Shown one piece after another: positions 1 to 8,327 of a stretch of 50,508 bases of DNA. The stretch is from Bdellovibrionales bacterium Ga0074137 (lineage in GTDB: Bacteria > Bdellovibrionota > Bdellovibrionia > Bdellovibrionales > JAMPXM01). The DNA lies in assembly GCA_001464715.1 (NCBI GenBank), contig LNDT01000040.1:1-50508 (forward strand). Direction: 5' to 3'. Every line of letters begins with the position of its first letter. Position 1 is the stretch's first letter. Both the position numbers and the translations under genes were made by a program. The notes under the pieces are model-generated. The model was not told the DNA's origin and ran no database searches. It saw nothing but the letters and a program-made list of their open reading frames with translations.

Positions 1-62
1 TGGGAGACCAGTCCGTTTTTTTTTGGGGTCAAGCCAAGGCGACGCTCTTCCGAAGAGTCTTT

Positions 63-602
63 GTGAGACAGAGACTCTTTACCGCTCTAATAGTGTTGGC
101 AGTGGCTTCAGTGTTCGCCATTGGGGGAACCTCGGAGGCCCGTCGTATCTCGCGGCTCGTGCTTGAGCCGAACACGATGGCCGAACTCACCGCACTTCTG
201 AGTGCCGCTGACGCACTTCACGCAAGTCTTACCGAGCAAGATGACGAACAGATCGATGTTATTTTGCGAGATATCGAAGTGGCCACTCGGCGTACCATGA
301 TGATGTCCGCAAAACTAAAACCCCATGATCGATCTCACCTGGTGAAAATTCTTGAGTCTGTTGAGATGAACGTCGGTGTCGCACGCAATAGCGGTCACAC
401 CGATCGGCGAGAACGGATTGTCGACATTTTCAATATGATGGCGAACCTTGTTCGCATTTACGGTGTCGACACCCGCTTTAAGATTTTCTTTTGTGATCGC
501 GATAAGATGACGTGGATTCAGACGAAGGCCAGCGGTCAGCACCCCTTCGCAGACGCTCGGGAGCCGGCGAGCGTTCGCAATTGCGCTCTACGGGCGCCTT
601 AA
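63..602 (+). CDS. Secreted hypothetical protein
   Basis: Not recognised. The product has 179 residues from a GTG start. The N-terminus is a typical Sec signal peptide: Arg at residues 2 and 4, then a hydrophobic core (ALIVLAVASVFAIGG), then a small-residue region. The mature part is mostly helical and charged, with two cysteines near the end (FFCDRD and RNCALR) that could form a disulfide, so a periplasmic or exported location is inferred. The next gene starts 16 bases downstream and shares a loose C-terminal pattern (LVRIYGVDTRFKIFF here, LAVRFYGEDAFQAF there). The two look like a cotranscribed, distantly paralogous pair. A weak GAAGAG precedes the GTG, so the start is only moderately sure. 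Confidence 0.6.
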   Translation: MRQRLFTALIVLAVASVFAIGGTSEARRISRLVLEPNTMAELTALLSAADALHASLTEQDDEQIDVILRDIEVATRRTMMMSAKLKPHDRSHLVKILESVEMNVGVARNSGHTDRRERIVDIFNMMANLVRIYGVDTRFKIFFCDRDKMTWIQTKASGQHPFADAREPASVRNCALRAP

Positions 603-618
603 GTGATGGATAAGTGTC

Positions 619-1218
619 ATGGATGAATTTCTTCGGCGCGCACCGCGAACGGTCTTGGCGCTTGTCGCTATCGTCATCGGCTACGCATTGATCATAGGTT
701 TTAATCCTCCGCGAACCGTGTGCGATGAGCAGATGGATGTGGTGCTTGAGTCGCAAAAATCTTTTTTGAGTCCATCGAGCGAGAAAATTCGGAAAACCGC
801 AGCCACTGAGCTCTACGAGCTTTGCAAGTCCGATAACGGCCCTGGTGGCTGCTTTGACTTTTTTCTCAATCTTCGAAGTATGGCTGACGGGCTTGAGCGG
901 GTTCCGAAAACCTGTGCCGAAACGGTTGGCGCGAACGAACTTATACAAAATTGGATTTTTAAATCCATCACGTTAATGACGCAGATTGCGTGGGGGGATT
1001 CCAACGCGGGCGTTTATATCTCAAGAAAGCACAGCTGGTTGGACGCTTCTGACTTCAGACTGTTTTGTCGACTGAAGGCTTTGGCCGTTCGCTTTTATGG
1101 CGAAGACGCCTTTCAGGCCTTTCGAGAGAGCGTTTTGTCGAGCCTTCCTGGCGCTGACAAAATGACCCGTGAGCAGAAATGGTCACGGTCCATATTCTCT
1201 AGCTCCTGCAATATTTAA
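619..1218 (+). CDS. Exported or membrane-anchored hypothetical protein
   Basis: Not recognised. The product has 199 residues. One hydrophobic stretch near the N-terminus (VLALVAIVIGYALIIGF, about residues 12-28) acts as a signal anchor or signal peptide. The rest is soluble and has several cysteines (VCDEQ, LCKSD, GCFDF, TCAET, FCRLK, SSCNI), which suggests a disulfide-bonded periplasmic protein. It follows the previous secreted gene by 16 bases and resembles it near the C-terminus, so a two-gene operon of related exported proteins is likely. It overlaps the convergent small gene on the minus strand by four bases at the stop codons. Confidence 0.6.
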   Translation: MDEFLRRAPRTVLALVAIVIGYALIIGFNPPRTVCDEQMDVVLESQKSFLSPSSEKIRKTAATELYELCKSDNGPGGCFDFFLNLRSMADGLERVPKTCAETVGANELIQNWIFKSITLMTQIAWGDSNAGVYISRKHSWLDASDFRLFCRLKALAVRFYGEDAFQAFRESVLSSLPGADKMTREQKWSRSIFSSSCNI

Positions 1219-1496
1219 ATCACCATCAGTTCAATGCCTTGAATTCCGTGCGGATATTGGCTTCGGCCCGTTCGTGCCTCCACTTTTACGGTCAAGCGCA
1301 GATCGCTGTCATCGCGGTGAACGAGGGTGAGGTGGGTCGGTACCTGATGAACCGTTTTTACGGCCCTCCAATCGAGTGGATTAAGGCCGAAGGTCGTAAG
1401 TTCGTTTCGAATTTTGTCGATCGAAAACGACTCAACGGTGAACGAGACGAGGGGTTCGTGGATTTGGTCACGAGTCAGCTGATAGGTCTGTGGCAT
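1215..1496 (-). CDS. Small hypothetical protein
   Basis: Not recognised. The product has 93 residues, with no signal peptide or membrane segment. A clear AGGAG lies seven bases before the ATG on the minus strand. This favours this frame over the overlapping plus-strand frame, which has no ribosome binding site. It is convergent with the secreted gene at 619-1218 and overlaps it by four bases. Charged, beta-rich composition suggests a small cytoplasmic protein. Confidence 0.55.
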   Translation of the reverse strand: MPQTYQLTRDQIHEPLVSFTVESFSIDKIRNELTTFGLNPLDWRAVKTVHQVPTHLTLVHRDDSDLRLTVKVEARTGRSQYPHGIQGIELMVI

Positions 1497-1753
1497 TTCG
1501 GGGCTCCTATTTCTTGATTTGCAGTCGTCCCGGTTTCGGGGCCGAACGTTCGATTCGCTCTTAAAGCAATCAGGGTGCGAGAAAGCCCAGCTGAGTTTCC
1601 GAGGATCGGATCATGTAATTACGGTGGGTTAGGGGACTTGCTGGTCACTTCAGGGCCAGATGTTCTTTAATTTGATATCTCAAGTCTTGGAACCGAGACG
1701 CGGACAGGACGATACTTGAGGGTGTGGCGGATTGAGCCAAGGTGGGACTTTTA

Positions 1754-2248
1754 ATGAGGAAACTTTTTTTTGCGCAGGTCGCAGCGGCTATTTTGGCGGC
1801 CGCTATTTTTCAAGTCGGTCTTGACCCTCGAGTGGCCGGACTCATCGCCGGAAGTTCGTTCGTACTTGTGGGTCTCTATGGGATTCGAATGAGCTGGCCT
1901 GAGCGCCGCAATCGACATTTGTCGTTGGCTATTTTGGGGATGTCTCTGATCCATCTCTTCGCGATCGCTTTGCCTATGTTGTGGTTTCGAATTCTAAATT
2001 GGAATCAGCCCTTTTCAAAAATCTCAGTTTGGGGGCTTTCAGGGCCTGAATTTCACCAAATTTCAACGCGACTCTATTTTCTCTGGGCTGTTTTAGTGGC
2101 AATAACCTGGTGGCTTGAGAGGAAAAAGTCTTCAAGAAAAGGCTCGGGCCCTAAAGGATCTATGGGTGGGCTCATCTCGCAGAAAAAAATTGCGGCTGCC
2201 AAAGATGCTGCTTTGAAGCGGTCGGACCGCCTCTCTCGAAATAGCTAG
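1754..2248 (+). CDS. Four-helix membrane protein of unknown function
   Basis: Not recognised. The product has about 164 residues with four hydrophobic segments: FFAQVAAAILAAAIFQVGL, LIAGSSFVLVGLYGIRM, LSLAILGMSLIHLFAIAL and LYFLWAVLVAITWWL. A basic, lysine-rich cytoplasmic tail follows. The start at this ATG is chosen because AAGGTGGG lies a suitable distance upstream; a GTG 12 bases earlier would add only four residues. It is followed after about 15 bases by a strong terminator, so it ends a transcript. Confidence 0.6.
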   Translation: MRKLFFAQVAAAILAAAIFQVGLDPRVAGLIAGSSFVLVGLYGIRMSWPERRNRHLSLAILGMSLIHLFAIALPMLWFRILNWNQPFSKISVWGLSGPEFHQISTRLYFLWAVLVAITWWLERKKSSRKGSGPKGSMGGLISQKKIAAAKDAALKRSDRLSRNS

Positions 2249-2262
2249 AGGAGCTTAGGTAT

Positions 2263-2296
2263 AAAAAAAGCGCTCGACGAATCGAGCGCTTTTTAT
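2263..2296 (+). terminator. Rho-independent terminator
   Basis: A perfect 9-bp stem (2269-2277 with 2282-2290, AGCGCTCGA) and a 4-base loop are preceded by an A-run and followed by a T-run. Because both sides carry A or T tracts it can end transcription in both directions: the membrane-protein gene on the left and possibly the S18 gene on the right. Confidence 0.85.
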
Positions 2297-2420
2297 CATC
2301 GACAACGACCTCGTGGACACGTCGGTGCTACTGGCATTGCTTCTTTGAGTCGTCGACGGCGGTTGAAGCCTTCGGCGTCCCTGCTGTTAAGGCTACCGTT
2401 TTTTCCGGCGGCCCTACAGA

Positions 2421-2690
2421 TTAAAGGGCGAAAGGCTTGGGCGAAATAGCCTCTGGGCGCTCGAAAAAGTCGAACGACTCGTTGCCCTGAGGCAAGAGGC
2501 CAAGATTTCGGGCTTTTTTCACCGCTGCAGCAACTTTTTTCTGCTGTCCAAGGGACAACTTGCTGATGCGAGCTGGGGTGATTTTGCCGCCCTCTGAGAT
2601 GAAACGTCCCAGGGTCAAAGCGTCTTTGTAGTCAAAAAAGTAATCGCCAGGAAATTCGGGGCGGTACTTCGAACGAACCATTTTCTTCAT
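2421..2690 (-). CDS. rpsR: 30S ribosomal protein S18
   Basis: This is small-subunit protein bS18, which sits on the 30S platform next to S6. The core FDYKDALTLGRFISEGGKI, followed by TPARISKLSLGQQKKV and RARNLGLLP-like text, is characteristic. The N-terminus has no cysteine, so this is a zinc-free form. The C-terminus carries about 15 extra residues (SFDFFERPEAISPKPFAL) beyond the usual end. In many bacteria rpsR lies between rpsF and rplI; here it stands alone, divergent from rpmB. Whether it is the only copy in the genome cannot be told from this window. GAAGGG lies nine bases before the chosen ATG. Confidence 0.93.
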   Translation of the reverse strand: MKKMVRSKYRPEFPGDYFFDYKDALTLGRFISEGGKITPARISKLSLGQQKKVAAAVKKARNLGLLPQGNESFDFFERPEAISPKPFAL

Positions 2691-2788
2691 GGGATAGGAC
2701 CCTTCGTCGTTTAGGGCTGAAAGCCGCTGCTGAGCAGCTCTATCTTTCAGCTATCTTTGCAGAGGCGGCAGGGTACAACAGATAGTGG

Positions 2789-2817
2789 TTGCCAACAAGG
2801 TAGATTTTCAATATTCC
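2789..2817 (+). promoter_or_regulatory. Possible sigma-70 promoter for rpmB-rplX
   Basis: TTGCCA and TATTCC are separated by 17 bases, about 38 bases before the rpmB start. The -35 matches consensus at five of six positions; the -10 is weak. It lies in the 164-base divergent region between rpsR and rpmB, which must hold promoters for both directions. Confidence 0.35.
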
Positions 2818-2854
2818 TAGCCCCTCTCAAATGAGCACCTGAAGGAGACATGCA

Positions 2855-3172
2855 ATGTCGATCTGCGAACTGACAGGCAAACGCCCGGTCGTGAAAAACC
2901 TGGTCAGCCACTCGAATATTAAGACCAAAAAGATTGCACAGCCCAATGTGCAGAAGCGACGTCTCTTCAGCCAAGCTTTGGGTGACCTCGTCACTCTTCG
3001 CGTAGCGACAAGCGCGATTCGCGATATGGATCACATCGGCGGTTTGGACCGTTTTATCCTCCGTCAGGACGATAAGAAGCTCTCAACGCGAGCTCGCGAC
3101 GTAAAGCGCCGGATTGTTCGAAAATTGACTCGCAAGTCGTCGAAACCGACGGCCGCAGCTGGAAAGGCCTAA
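2855..3172 (+). CDS. rpmB: 50S ribosomal protein L28
   Basis: This is large-subunit protein bL28. The N-terminal motif CELTGKRP, the NLVSHSNIKTKK region and the LVTLRVATSAIRDMD strand correspond to the E. coli protein. At 105 residues it is longer than the usual 62-78 because of a lysine-rich C-terminal extension (KLTRKSSKPTAAAGKA). Only the first of the zinc-type cysteines is present, so it is a zinc-independent form. GGAG lies seven bases before the ATG. The rplX start follows five bases after the stop, so the two are cotranscribed. L28 is usually paired with L33, not L24. Confidence 0.93.
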   Translation: MSICELTGKRPVVKNLVSHSNIKTKKIAQPNVQKRRLFSQALGDLVTLRVATSAIRDMDHIGGLDRFILRQDDKKLSTRARDVKRRIVRKLTRKSSKPTAAAGKA

Positions 3173-3177
3173 TCTCA

Positions 3178-3450
3178 ATGAAACTGAAAGTTACAAAAGG
3201 CGCGACCGTAGAAGTCATCGCTGGTTCCGAAAAAGGAAAACGTGGCGTCGTGCTCGATGTTGATTCGACGAAGCTTCGTGTTCGCGTTCAAGGTGTTAAG
3301 GTTCAGACCAAGCACTCGAAAAAAGACGGACTTCAGAAAAACGAAGGCTTCATCGATTATTCGAATGTGAAGCTTGTTGAAAAAGCGGCGAAGAAAGAAA
3401 AAACCGCTGCTAAAAAGACAAAGGCCAAGTCAGCGTCGAAGTCAGCGTAG
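3178..3450 (+). CDS. rplX: 50S ribosomal protein L24
   Basis: This is large-subunit assembly protein uL24, with an N-terminal KOW domain (GATVEVIAGSEKGKRGVVL) followed by HSKKDGLQKNEGFIDYSNVKLV. The last 20 or so residues are almost only Lys, Ala, Thr and Ser. In most bacteria rplX sits inside the spc operon between rplN and rplE, so a copy downstream of rpmB is unusual. It may be a relocated or second copy. A strong terminator follows within 75 bases. Confidence 0.9.
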   Translation: MKLKVTKGATVEVIAGSEKGKRGVVLDVDSTKLRVRVQGVKVQTKHSKKDGLQKNEGFIDYSNVKLVEKAAKKEKTAAKKTKAKSASKSA

Positions 3451-3491
3451 TTAAAAAGCCGTTTGGCTTGAAGGCACCGCAAGCGCGGTCG

Positions 3492-3524
3492 AAAGAGGTG
3501 GCTTTGGCCGCCTCTTTTTTTTTT
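3492..3524 (+). terminator. Rho-independent terminator after rplX
   Basis: The stem AAAGAGG (3492-3498) pairs with CCTCTTT (3511-3517) and extends inward by a G-T pair and two G-C pairs. It is followed by a T-run to 3524. It ends the rpmB-rplX transcript. Confidence 0.85.
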
Positions 3525-3575
3525 CGTGTTTCGTGAAGCTGTTTCCACTAGGGTTGAGGGCACACGGAGGCACTG

Positions 3576-4034
3576 ATGCGACGGCAAAATTTTCTGATGT
3601 TTCTGGCGACTTTGATGTTGGCTTGGACCGCATTGCCATTAGTGGCTTCGGCGGAAGTCGTTCAGGATCTAATTATCTGTAAAAGTCCGGGGCGAATTGA
3701 CGAAGCGCGAGCCGCTGCGAGTACGGGTGCTTCGGTGGGTAAAGCCGTTCGGATGCTTCGTGTTTATAAAACTAAAGACGTAGCCACCGATGGGACGACG
3801 ATGGAAGGCTGCCGAGCCACGTACTCGAAAACCAACGTTGAACAGACTGTAGGAAGTAGTCGCCAGCGCCAGCAGTGCCGCAATATTATTGAAGGTATTC
3901 AAAAGAATCTTGAGGCGTCGAATTGGAAGTGTCGGTCCGTGGAAACGGCAAACACTTTGAAGTCGAAAGCAGTTTTGACGAGCGAGGCGATGTCGCTTCC
4001 GCCGGCGGCGACTTCGGGTTCGACCATTCAGTAG
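3576..4034 (+). CDS. Secreted hypothetical protein
   Basis: Not recognised. The product has 152 residues. A Sec signal peptide is clear: MRRQNF, a hydrophobic core (MFLATLMLAWTALPLVA), and a likely cleavage after SAE or ASA. The mature protein has cysteines (IICKS, EGCRAT, QQCRN, WKCRS), so two disulfides are possible in the periplasm. CGGAGG lies before the ATG. It is followed 35 bases later by the nitrilase-family gene on the same strand. Confidence 0.65.
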   Translation: MRRQNFLMFLATLMLAWTALPLVASAEVVQDLIICKSPGRIDEARAAASTGASVGKAVRMLRVYKTKDVATDGTTMEGCRATYSKTNVEQTVGSSRQRQQCRNIIEGIQKNLEASNWKCRSVETANTLKSKAVLTSEAMSLPPAATSGSTIQ

Positions 4035-4069
4035 AATAATCGCCGTGATTTCGGATGGAGGGATCGCTG

Positions 4070-4951
4070 ATGAATGTCGCCGTTGTGCAGATGACCTCGG
4101 TCAATCACGTCGAATCGAACGAAGCGATTGTTCGCGAAGCTCTTCGGCAAATCGAATCGAAGTCTGTTGGACTGGTCGTGTTTCCAGAGAATGTTTGGTT
4201 TCTGCGACTTGCTGACGGAGAGCCGTTACCGGATTTTTCGAGCGCGGTGAAGTTTCATAAAGTGATTCAAGATTGGGTCGAAAAAAATGACTGCGCCGTT
4301 GTCTTTGGAGCGGTCCCGGTGGCTTCGAAAGTAAAAACTGGTAGTAAGCCATTTTCCGCCACAGTGGTTTTTGAGCCAGGAAAAGATTGGCATGTTCCCT
4401 ACACCAAAGTTCACTTGTTTGACGTCGACGTCACAGGACACAAACCTGTGCGCGAGTCTGATCACCTTTCGAGAGGCGAGGGGCCGCGCATTTGGGAGTA
4501 TCGAGGCTGGAAGTTTGGCTGCGCGATTTGTTACGACGTTCGGTTTGCAGAACTGTTTTCGCACTATGCTGCGCCAGCGGTGGACGCACTTTTTTTGCCG
4601 TCGGCTTTTTTGGTTCCGACGGGTCGCCAGCACTGGGAAATTTTGGTTCGTGCGCGCGCGATCGAATCGCAGGTTTACATGCTCGCTCCGGCTCAGTCAG
4701 GAGATCATGTGGATCAAACGGGCCGCGTGACTTCGGTTCGAAAGACATATGGTCGATCGATGATTATCGATCCGTGGGGAAGAATCCTCGCGAGTGCGCA
4801 GGCCGAGCGCTCGGGAACTGAAGTTTTATATGCCGAGCTTAGCCGCGAAGAAATTTTGAAAGTTCGAGTTCAAATTCCGATGAAAGATCATCGACGTCTC
4901 TTGCCTGCAGGTGGGCTCGCGGGTGTTGATTTGAAGGGTAAGGAAGCATGA
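4070..4951 (+). CDS. Carbon-nitrogen hydrolase (nitrilase/omega-amidase superfamily)
   Basis: This is a cytoplasmic amidase of the nitrilase superfamily, close to the Nit1/Nit2 group, which hydrolyses small amides such as omega-amides or deaminated glutathione. The catalytic triad is visible: Glu in VVFPENVWF (about residue 40), Lys in YTKVHLFDVD (about 112) and Cys in GCAICYDVRFAELF (about 152). The second structural Glu lies between them. I place the start at the internal ATG because GGAGGG lies just upstream of it; an ATG 15 bases earlier has no ribosome binding site. Length, about 293 residues, is normal. The stop overlaps the start of the next small gene (ATGA), so the two are translationally coupled. 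The substrate cannot be told from sequence. Confidence 0.88.
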   Translation: MNVAVVQMTSVNHVESNEAIVREALRQIESKSVGLVVFPENVWFLRLADGEPLPDFSSAVKFHKVIQDWVEKNDCAVVFGAVPVASKVKTGSKPFSATVVFEPGKDWHVPYTKVHLFDVDVTGHKPVRESDHLSRGEGPRIWEYRGWKFGCAICYDVRFAELFSHYAAPAVDALFLPSAFLVPTGRQHWEILVRARAIESQVYMLAPAQSGDHVDQTGRVTSVRKTYGRSMIIDPWGRILASAQAERSGTEVLYAELSREEILKVRVQIPMKDHRRLLPAGGLAGVDLKGKEA

Positions 4952-5271
4952 TGAATTCTAAATTGAAGGCAGTGATTTTTCTGGGAGCCGGATTCGTTAT
5001 TAGCTCCGCCGGTGTCGCACTTTCGGCCGCGGGCAAACTCGACGCTGATGTAGCGGCGACGGAGTCGATGCGTTCGGAGCTGCTTCAAGCCGAAGAGAAG
5101 GCTCGAGCCACGGGCGCAAGGTCGCCAGCCAGTACGTCGCAAAATGTTGTCGCTCGAAAAAAATATCCAGGTGGGGCCGATGAAGATGACTTGCAGGTTC
5201 AGCCAGCGCTTCCAATTCCGACGAGAACATATGATGGATCGCTGATCGGCGATGAACCGTCGGCCGAGTAG
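4948..5271 (+). CDS. Small anchored or secreted hypothetical protein
   Basis: Not recognised. The product has 107 residues. The N-terminus is a hydrophobic signal anchor or signal peptide (AVIFLGAGFVISSAGVALSAAG). The remainder is acidic and low in structure, rich in Ala, Pro and Asp (DADVAATESM, DEDDLQVQPALPIPT). The ATG overlaps the stop of the amidase gene by four bases, so expression is likely coupled to it. A location at the outer face of the inner membrane or in the periplasm is inferred. Confidence 0.6.
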   Translation: MMNSKLKAVIFLGAGFVISSAGVALSAAGKLDADVAATESMRSELLQAEEKARATGARSPASTSQNVVARKKYPGGADEDDLQVQPALPIPTRTYDGSLIGDEPSAE

Positions 5272-5349
5272 GATGCGCCGTCCTGTTTTGGCCAAGAGAG
5301 AAATTGTAAGAAGGCTTTAGACGACGATCGAAAAAGGGGAATTGAAACG

Positions 5350-7071
5350 GTGGAGCAAGACGGAATTCAGCGCGAAGAAATGGACGTCGATGTCCTCATT
5401 GTCGGTGGTGGAGCTGCAGGACTTTCTGCGGCCATTCAACTTCGAAAACTCATTGCGAAGCACGATGAAGAGATAGCCAGCGGTGCTCGCAGTGGCGAGC
5501 CTCTGGGCGAACTCATGGTCGCGGTGATCGATAAAGCTTCGGAAGTCGGAGCGCATGCGCTTTCCGGCGCAGTTTTGAATCCCGTGGCTCTGATGGAGCT
5601 CATTCCGGATTTCCGGGAACAGGGTTGTCCGATAGAATGTGTCGTCGATCACGATGAGGTTCATTATTTGGGCCGGACCTTCAATGTGAAAGCGCCCGTC
5701 ACCCCGCCGCCTTTTCAGAATGAAGGCAATTTTCTTGTTTCACTTTCGAAGCTCAATCGGTGGATGGGCCAACAGGCAGAAGCGCTGGGTGTAAATATCT
5801 TTGCAGGATTCGCCGCTGTTGAAGCCCTTTACGGTCCCGGTGGCGAAGTCGTCGGCGTGAGAACCGGCGATAAGGGTGTCGATAAGGATGGAACTCCAAA
5901 ACCAAACTTTGAGCCCGGACTCTTGCTGAAATCGAAGATTACGATTTTCGCTGAAGGAACACGCGGATCGCTTTTCAAACAGGTCGCGAAAAAGTTGAAT
6001 CTTTTTGAAGGGAAAAATCCTGACTCGTACGAAGAGGGCGTGAAAGAAATCATTCAGTGCCCTCCGGGCACGGTGAAGCCCGGACAAGTGATTCACACGC
6101 TTGGATTTCCTTTGGATAGAACCATCGGTGGAACTTTCATCTACACTTATCCTGGCGATCAGGTTGTCTTGGGACTTGTCGGCTACATGGATACAAGTGA
6201 TCCTTTGTTCGATCCGCACCGAGAGCTTCAGCGTTTGAAGACGCACCCGTTTATCTACAATATGATTAAGGGCGGAAAAGTTATCGCCTACGGCGGAAAA
6301 ACTTTACCGGCGGGCGGTTGGTATTCAATGCCCAAACTTTATCATGACGGAATGATGGTCGACGTAAAAAAGCTCAAAGGTATTCACTTGGCGATGAAGG
6401 CTGGGATGCTGGCGGCGGAAACGGCTCTCGAAGCTCTTGTCAAAAAAGACTACTCCGCAGCGACACTTTCGAAGTACGCCGACCGCATCGAAAAAAGCGT
6501 CGTGAAAGATGATCTTTGGGCAACCCGAAACTTTCATCAGACGCTGTCGATGGGAATTTTCAAGTCGGCTCCACTTTTGGCGATTCAAGAAATCACGGGT
6601 GGGCGCGGCCTTGTTGATAATATGGTTTCTCACCCTGACTGGACGACGACTGAGTCATTGGTAGAAGTTTGGGGTGCACGAGGTTGGGAGCATCCCGATA
6701 CACAGCTTCCTAAACCGGACGGTGTTTTGTTCTTCGATAAGCTTTCAAGCGTTTATCTAACTGGAACGTCGCACGATGAGCACTCGCCCAATCACTTACT
6801 TGTGGCGAACACCGATCATTGCCGCGATGTTTGTTATGAGAAATTCCGGTCACCCTGCAATCATTTTTGCCCGGCGGCCGTCTATGAAATGGTACCTGAG
6901 GAAAAAATCGCACGCGATGGGACGCCAGGGGGCCTAACGGGCAAACATCGACTGCAGATCAACTATACGAACTGCATTCACTGCAAGAGCTGTGATATTA
7001 AGTGCCCTGCAGACAATATCACATGGACCGTGCCCGAAGGCGGCGGCGGCCCGAAATACACTGAGACTTAA
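5350..7071 (+). CDS. Electron transfer flavoprotein-ubiquinone oxidoreductase
   Basis: ETF-QO passes electrons from reduced ETF (fatty-acid and amino-acid oxidation) to the quinone pool at the inner membrane. The N-terminal FAD-binding motif is LIVGGGAAGLSAA (about residues 16-28). The C-terminal 4Fe-4S domain shows NCIHCKSCDIKCP (cysteines at about 542, 545, 548 and 552) together with an upstream FCPAAVYE cysteine. The ending TVPEGGGGP is family-typical. The length of 573 matches the usual 550-600. The start is a GTG with AGGGGA about 12 bases upstream; an ATG at codon 11 is possible. No etfAB genes are present here. The next gene follows after 28 bases. Confidence 0.95.
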   Translation: MEQDGIQREEMDVDVLIVGGGAAGLSAAIQLRKLIAKHDEEIASGARSGEPLGELMVAVIDKASEVGAHALSGAVLNPVALMELIPDFREQGCPIECVVDHDEVHYLGRTFNVKAPVTPPPFQNEGNFLVSLSKLNRWMGQQAEALGVNIFAGFAAVEALYGPGGEVVGVRTGDKGVDKDGTPKPNFEPGLLLKSKITIFAEGTRGSLFKQVAKKLNLFEGKNPDSYEEGVKEIIQCPPGTVKPGQVIHTLGFPLDRTIGGTFIYTYPGDQVVLGLVGYMDTSDPLFDPHRELQRLKTHPFIYNMIKGGKVIAYGGKTLPAGGWYSMPKLYHDGMMVDVKKLKGIHLAMKAGMLAAETALEALVKKDYSAATLSKYADRIEKSVVKDDLWATRNFHQTLSMGIFKSAPLLAIQEITGGRGLVDNMVSHPDWTTTESLVEVWGARGWEHPDTQLPKPDGVLFFDKLSSVYLTGTSHDEHSPNHLLVANTDHCRDVCYEKFRSPCNHFCPAAVYEMVPEEKIARDGTPGGLTGKHRLQINYTNCIHCKSCDIKCPADNITWTVPEGGGGPKYTET

Positions 7072-7099
7072 AAGCGTAAGCGTTGGGAAGTATCGATCT

Positions 7100-8305
7100 A
7101 TGGCCACTTTTTTTGCTCTGACTTCGCGCGGTCTCGTCGATGCGCTTCGTGACGAATTGGCTCAGTTGGGGGCGAAAAATCTTGAGAAAGAACCTGGCGG
7201 AGTTTATTTTGATTCTAACTGGGCGACGGTTTACCGCGCGAATTTGCGGCTAAGAACAGCCACTCGGGTTGTGAAACCGATCCTTCGGTTTCCCGCGTAC
7301 AAGAACGAAGATCTCTACAACAACATTCGCAAATTCGATTTCACTTCGTTGATTGAGCCCGAAGGGACTTTAGCGGTCGAAGCGAGCGTGCGGGATTCTG
7401 TTTTTACAGATCAGCGTTTTGTCGCGATGAAAGTGAAAGATGCCATCGTCGATCAGTTTCGCGAGAAGACGGGGACAAGACCGTCAGTCGACAACGACAA
7501 GCCTGACCTTGTGATTGTTGTTCGCGCTTATAAAAACACATTCTCTGTGAGTCTTGATACTTCGGGCGATCCGCTGTTCAAGCGTGGCTACCGCGTCGGC
7601 ACCGGTGATGCTCCTTTAAAAGAGCATGTTGCGGCGGGGCTATTAAAACTGGCCGAGTGGGATGGCGAAACACCGATCGTCGATCCGATGTGTGGATCGG
7701 GGACAATACTTATTGAAGCCGCACTTCAGGCGCGGGCGATTGCGCCGGGTACGCTTCGCCGTCGTTTTGGTTTCATGGGATGGAAGGGGTTTGATAGCGA
7801 GGCGTTTAAGACTGAGCTTGAAGCCGCTATCGCCATGGAAGATGAAGCGGCGATTCGTATCGAGTCGGCCTTGGACCGAATTTATCCCGCAACAATGGCG
7901 GCCGATGCCGGCGTCTCGGTCGAAGAAAAACGAAGGCCTTTGTTTTACGGCTACGACGTCGATTCTAAAGTTATAAAATTAGCACAAGCCAACGCTCGCG
8001 AAGCTGGCGTCGACGATCTTATCAGCTTCCGACGACACGCCATGGAAACTCTCGAAGCTCCCATTGAAAAAGGAATCATCATCACGAACCCACCCTACGG
8101 CGCGCGCCTTGGAGACGAAGAGTCTCTAAAAGACGTGTACCGCGACTTAGCTTTCACTTTGAAGAGTCGTTTTAAGGGTTGGTCGGCTTTTGTCCTCTCT
8201 GGAAATCCGCAGCTGTCCTCAGCGATGAAGCTAAAGGCAACTCGAAAATCGGTCGTGTACAACGGCCTTATCGAGTGCCGCCTCCTCAAATACGATATGT
8301 TTTAA
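7100..8305 (+). CDS. rlmL: RlmL-like 23S rRNA guanine-N2 methyltransferase (THUMP domain)
   Basis: The product has about 401 residues and is probably a 23S rRNA m2G methyltransferase like the N-terminal half of E. coli RlmKL (m2G2445). Residues 1-60 form a ferredoxin-like start (MATFFALTSRGLVDALRDEL), followed by a THUMP domain to about 160 and a Rossmann methyltransferase. The SAM motif VDPMCGSGTILIEAA is at about 194 and the catalytic NPPYG motif (ITNPPYGARLG) at about 330. The RlmK half (m7G2069) is absent. I start at the ATG that opens this family sequence; an open frame runs 108 bases further upstream inside the ETF-QO gene. The exact target base is inferred. Confidence 0.87.
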   Translation: MATFFALTSRGLVDALRDELAQLGAKNLEKEPGGVYFDSNWATVYRANLRLRTATRVVKPILRFPAYKNEDLYNNIRKFDFTSLIEPEGTLAVEASVRDSVFTDQRFVAMKVKDAIVDQFREKTGTRPSVDNDKPDLVIVVRAYKNTFSVSLDTSGDPLFKRGYRVGTGDAPLKEHVAAGLLKLAEWDGETPIVDPMCGSGTILIEAALQARAIAPGTLRRRFGFMGWKGFDSEAFKTELEAAIAMEDEAAIRIESALDRIYPATMAADAGVSVEEKRRPLFYGYDVDSKVIKLAQANAREAGVDDLISFRRHAMETLEAPIEKGIIITNPPYGARLGDEESLKDVYRDLAFTLKSRFKGWSAFVLSGNPQLSSAMKLKATRKSVVYNGLIECRLLKYDMF

Positions 8306-8327
8306 AGCTGGCCGAAAAAATTCGAAT

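Noticed and set aside
1239-1517. Plus-strand frame of 92 codons opposite the small minus-strand gene
   Set aside because: The minus-strand gene has a clear AGGAG and fits the convergent layout; the plus frame has no ribosome binding site.
1518-1753. Search for an RNA gene in the spacer before the membrane-protein gene
   Set aside because: Short G-rich and hairpin-like pieces occur but no tRNA fold, known riboswitch or terminator can be supported.
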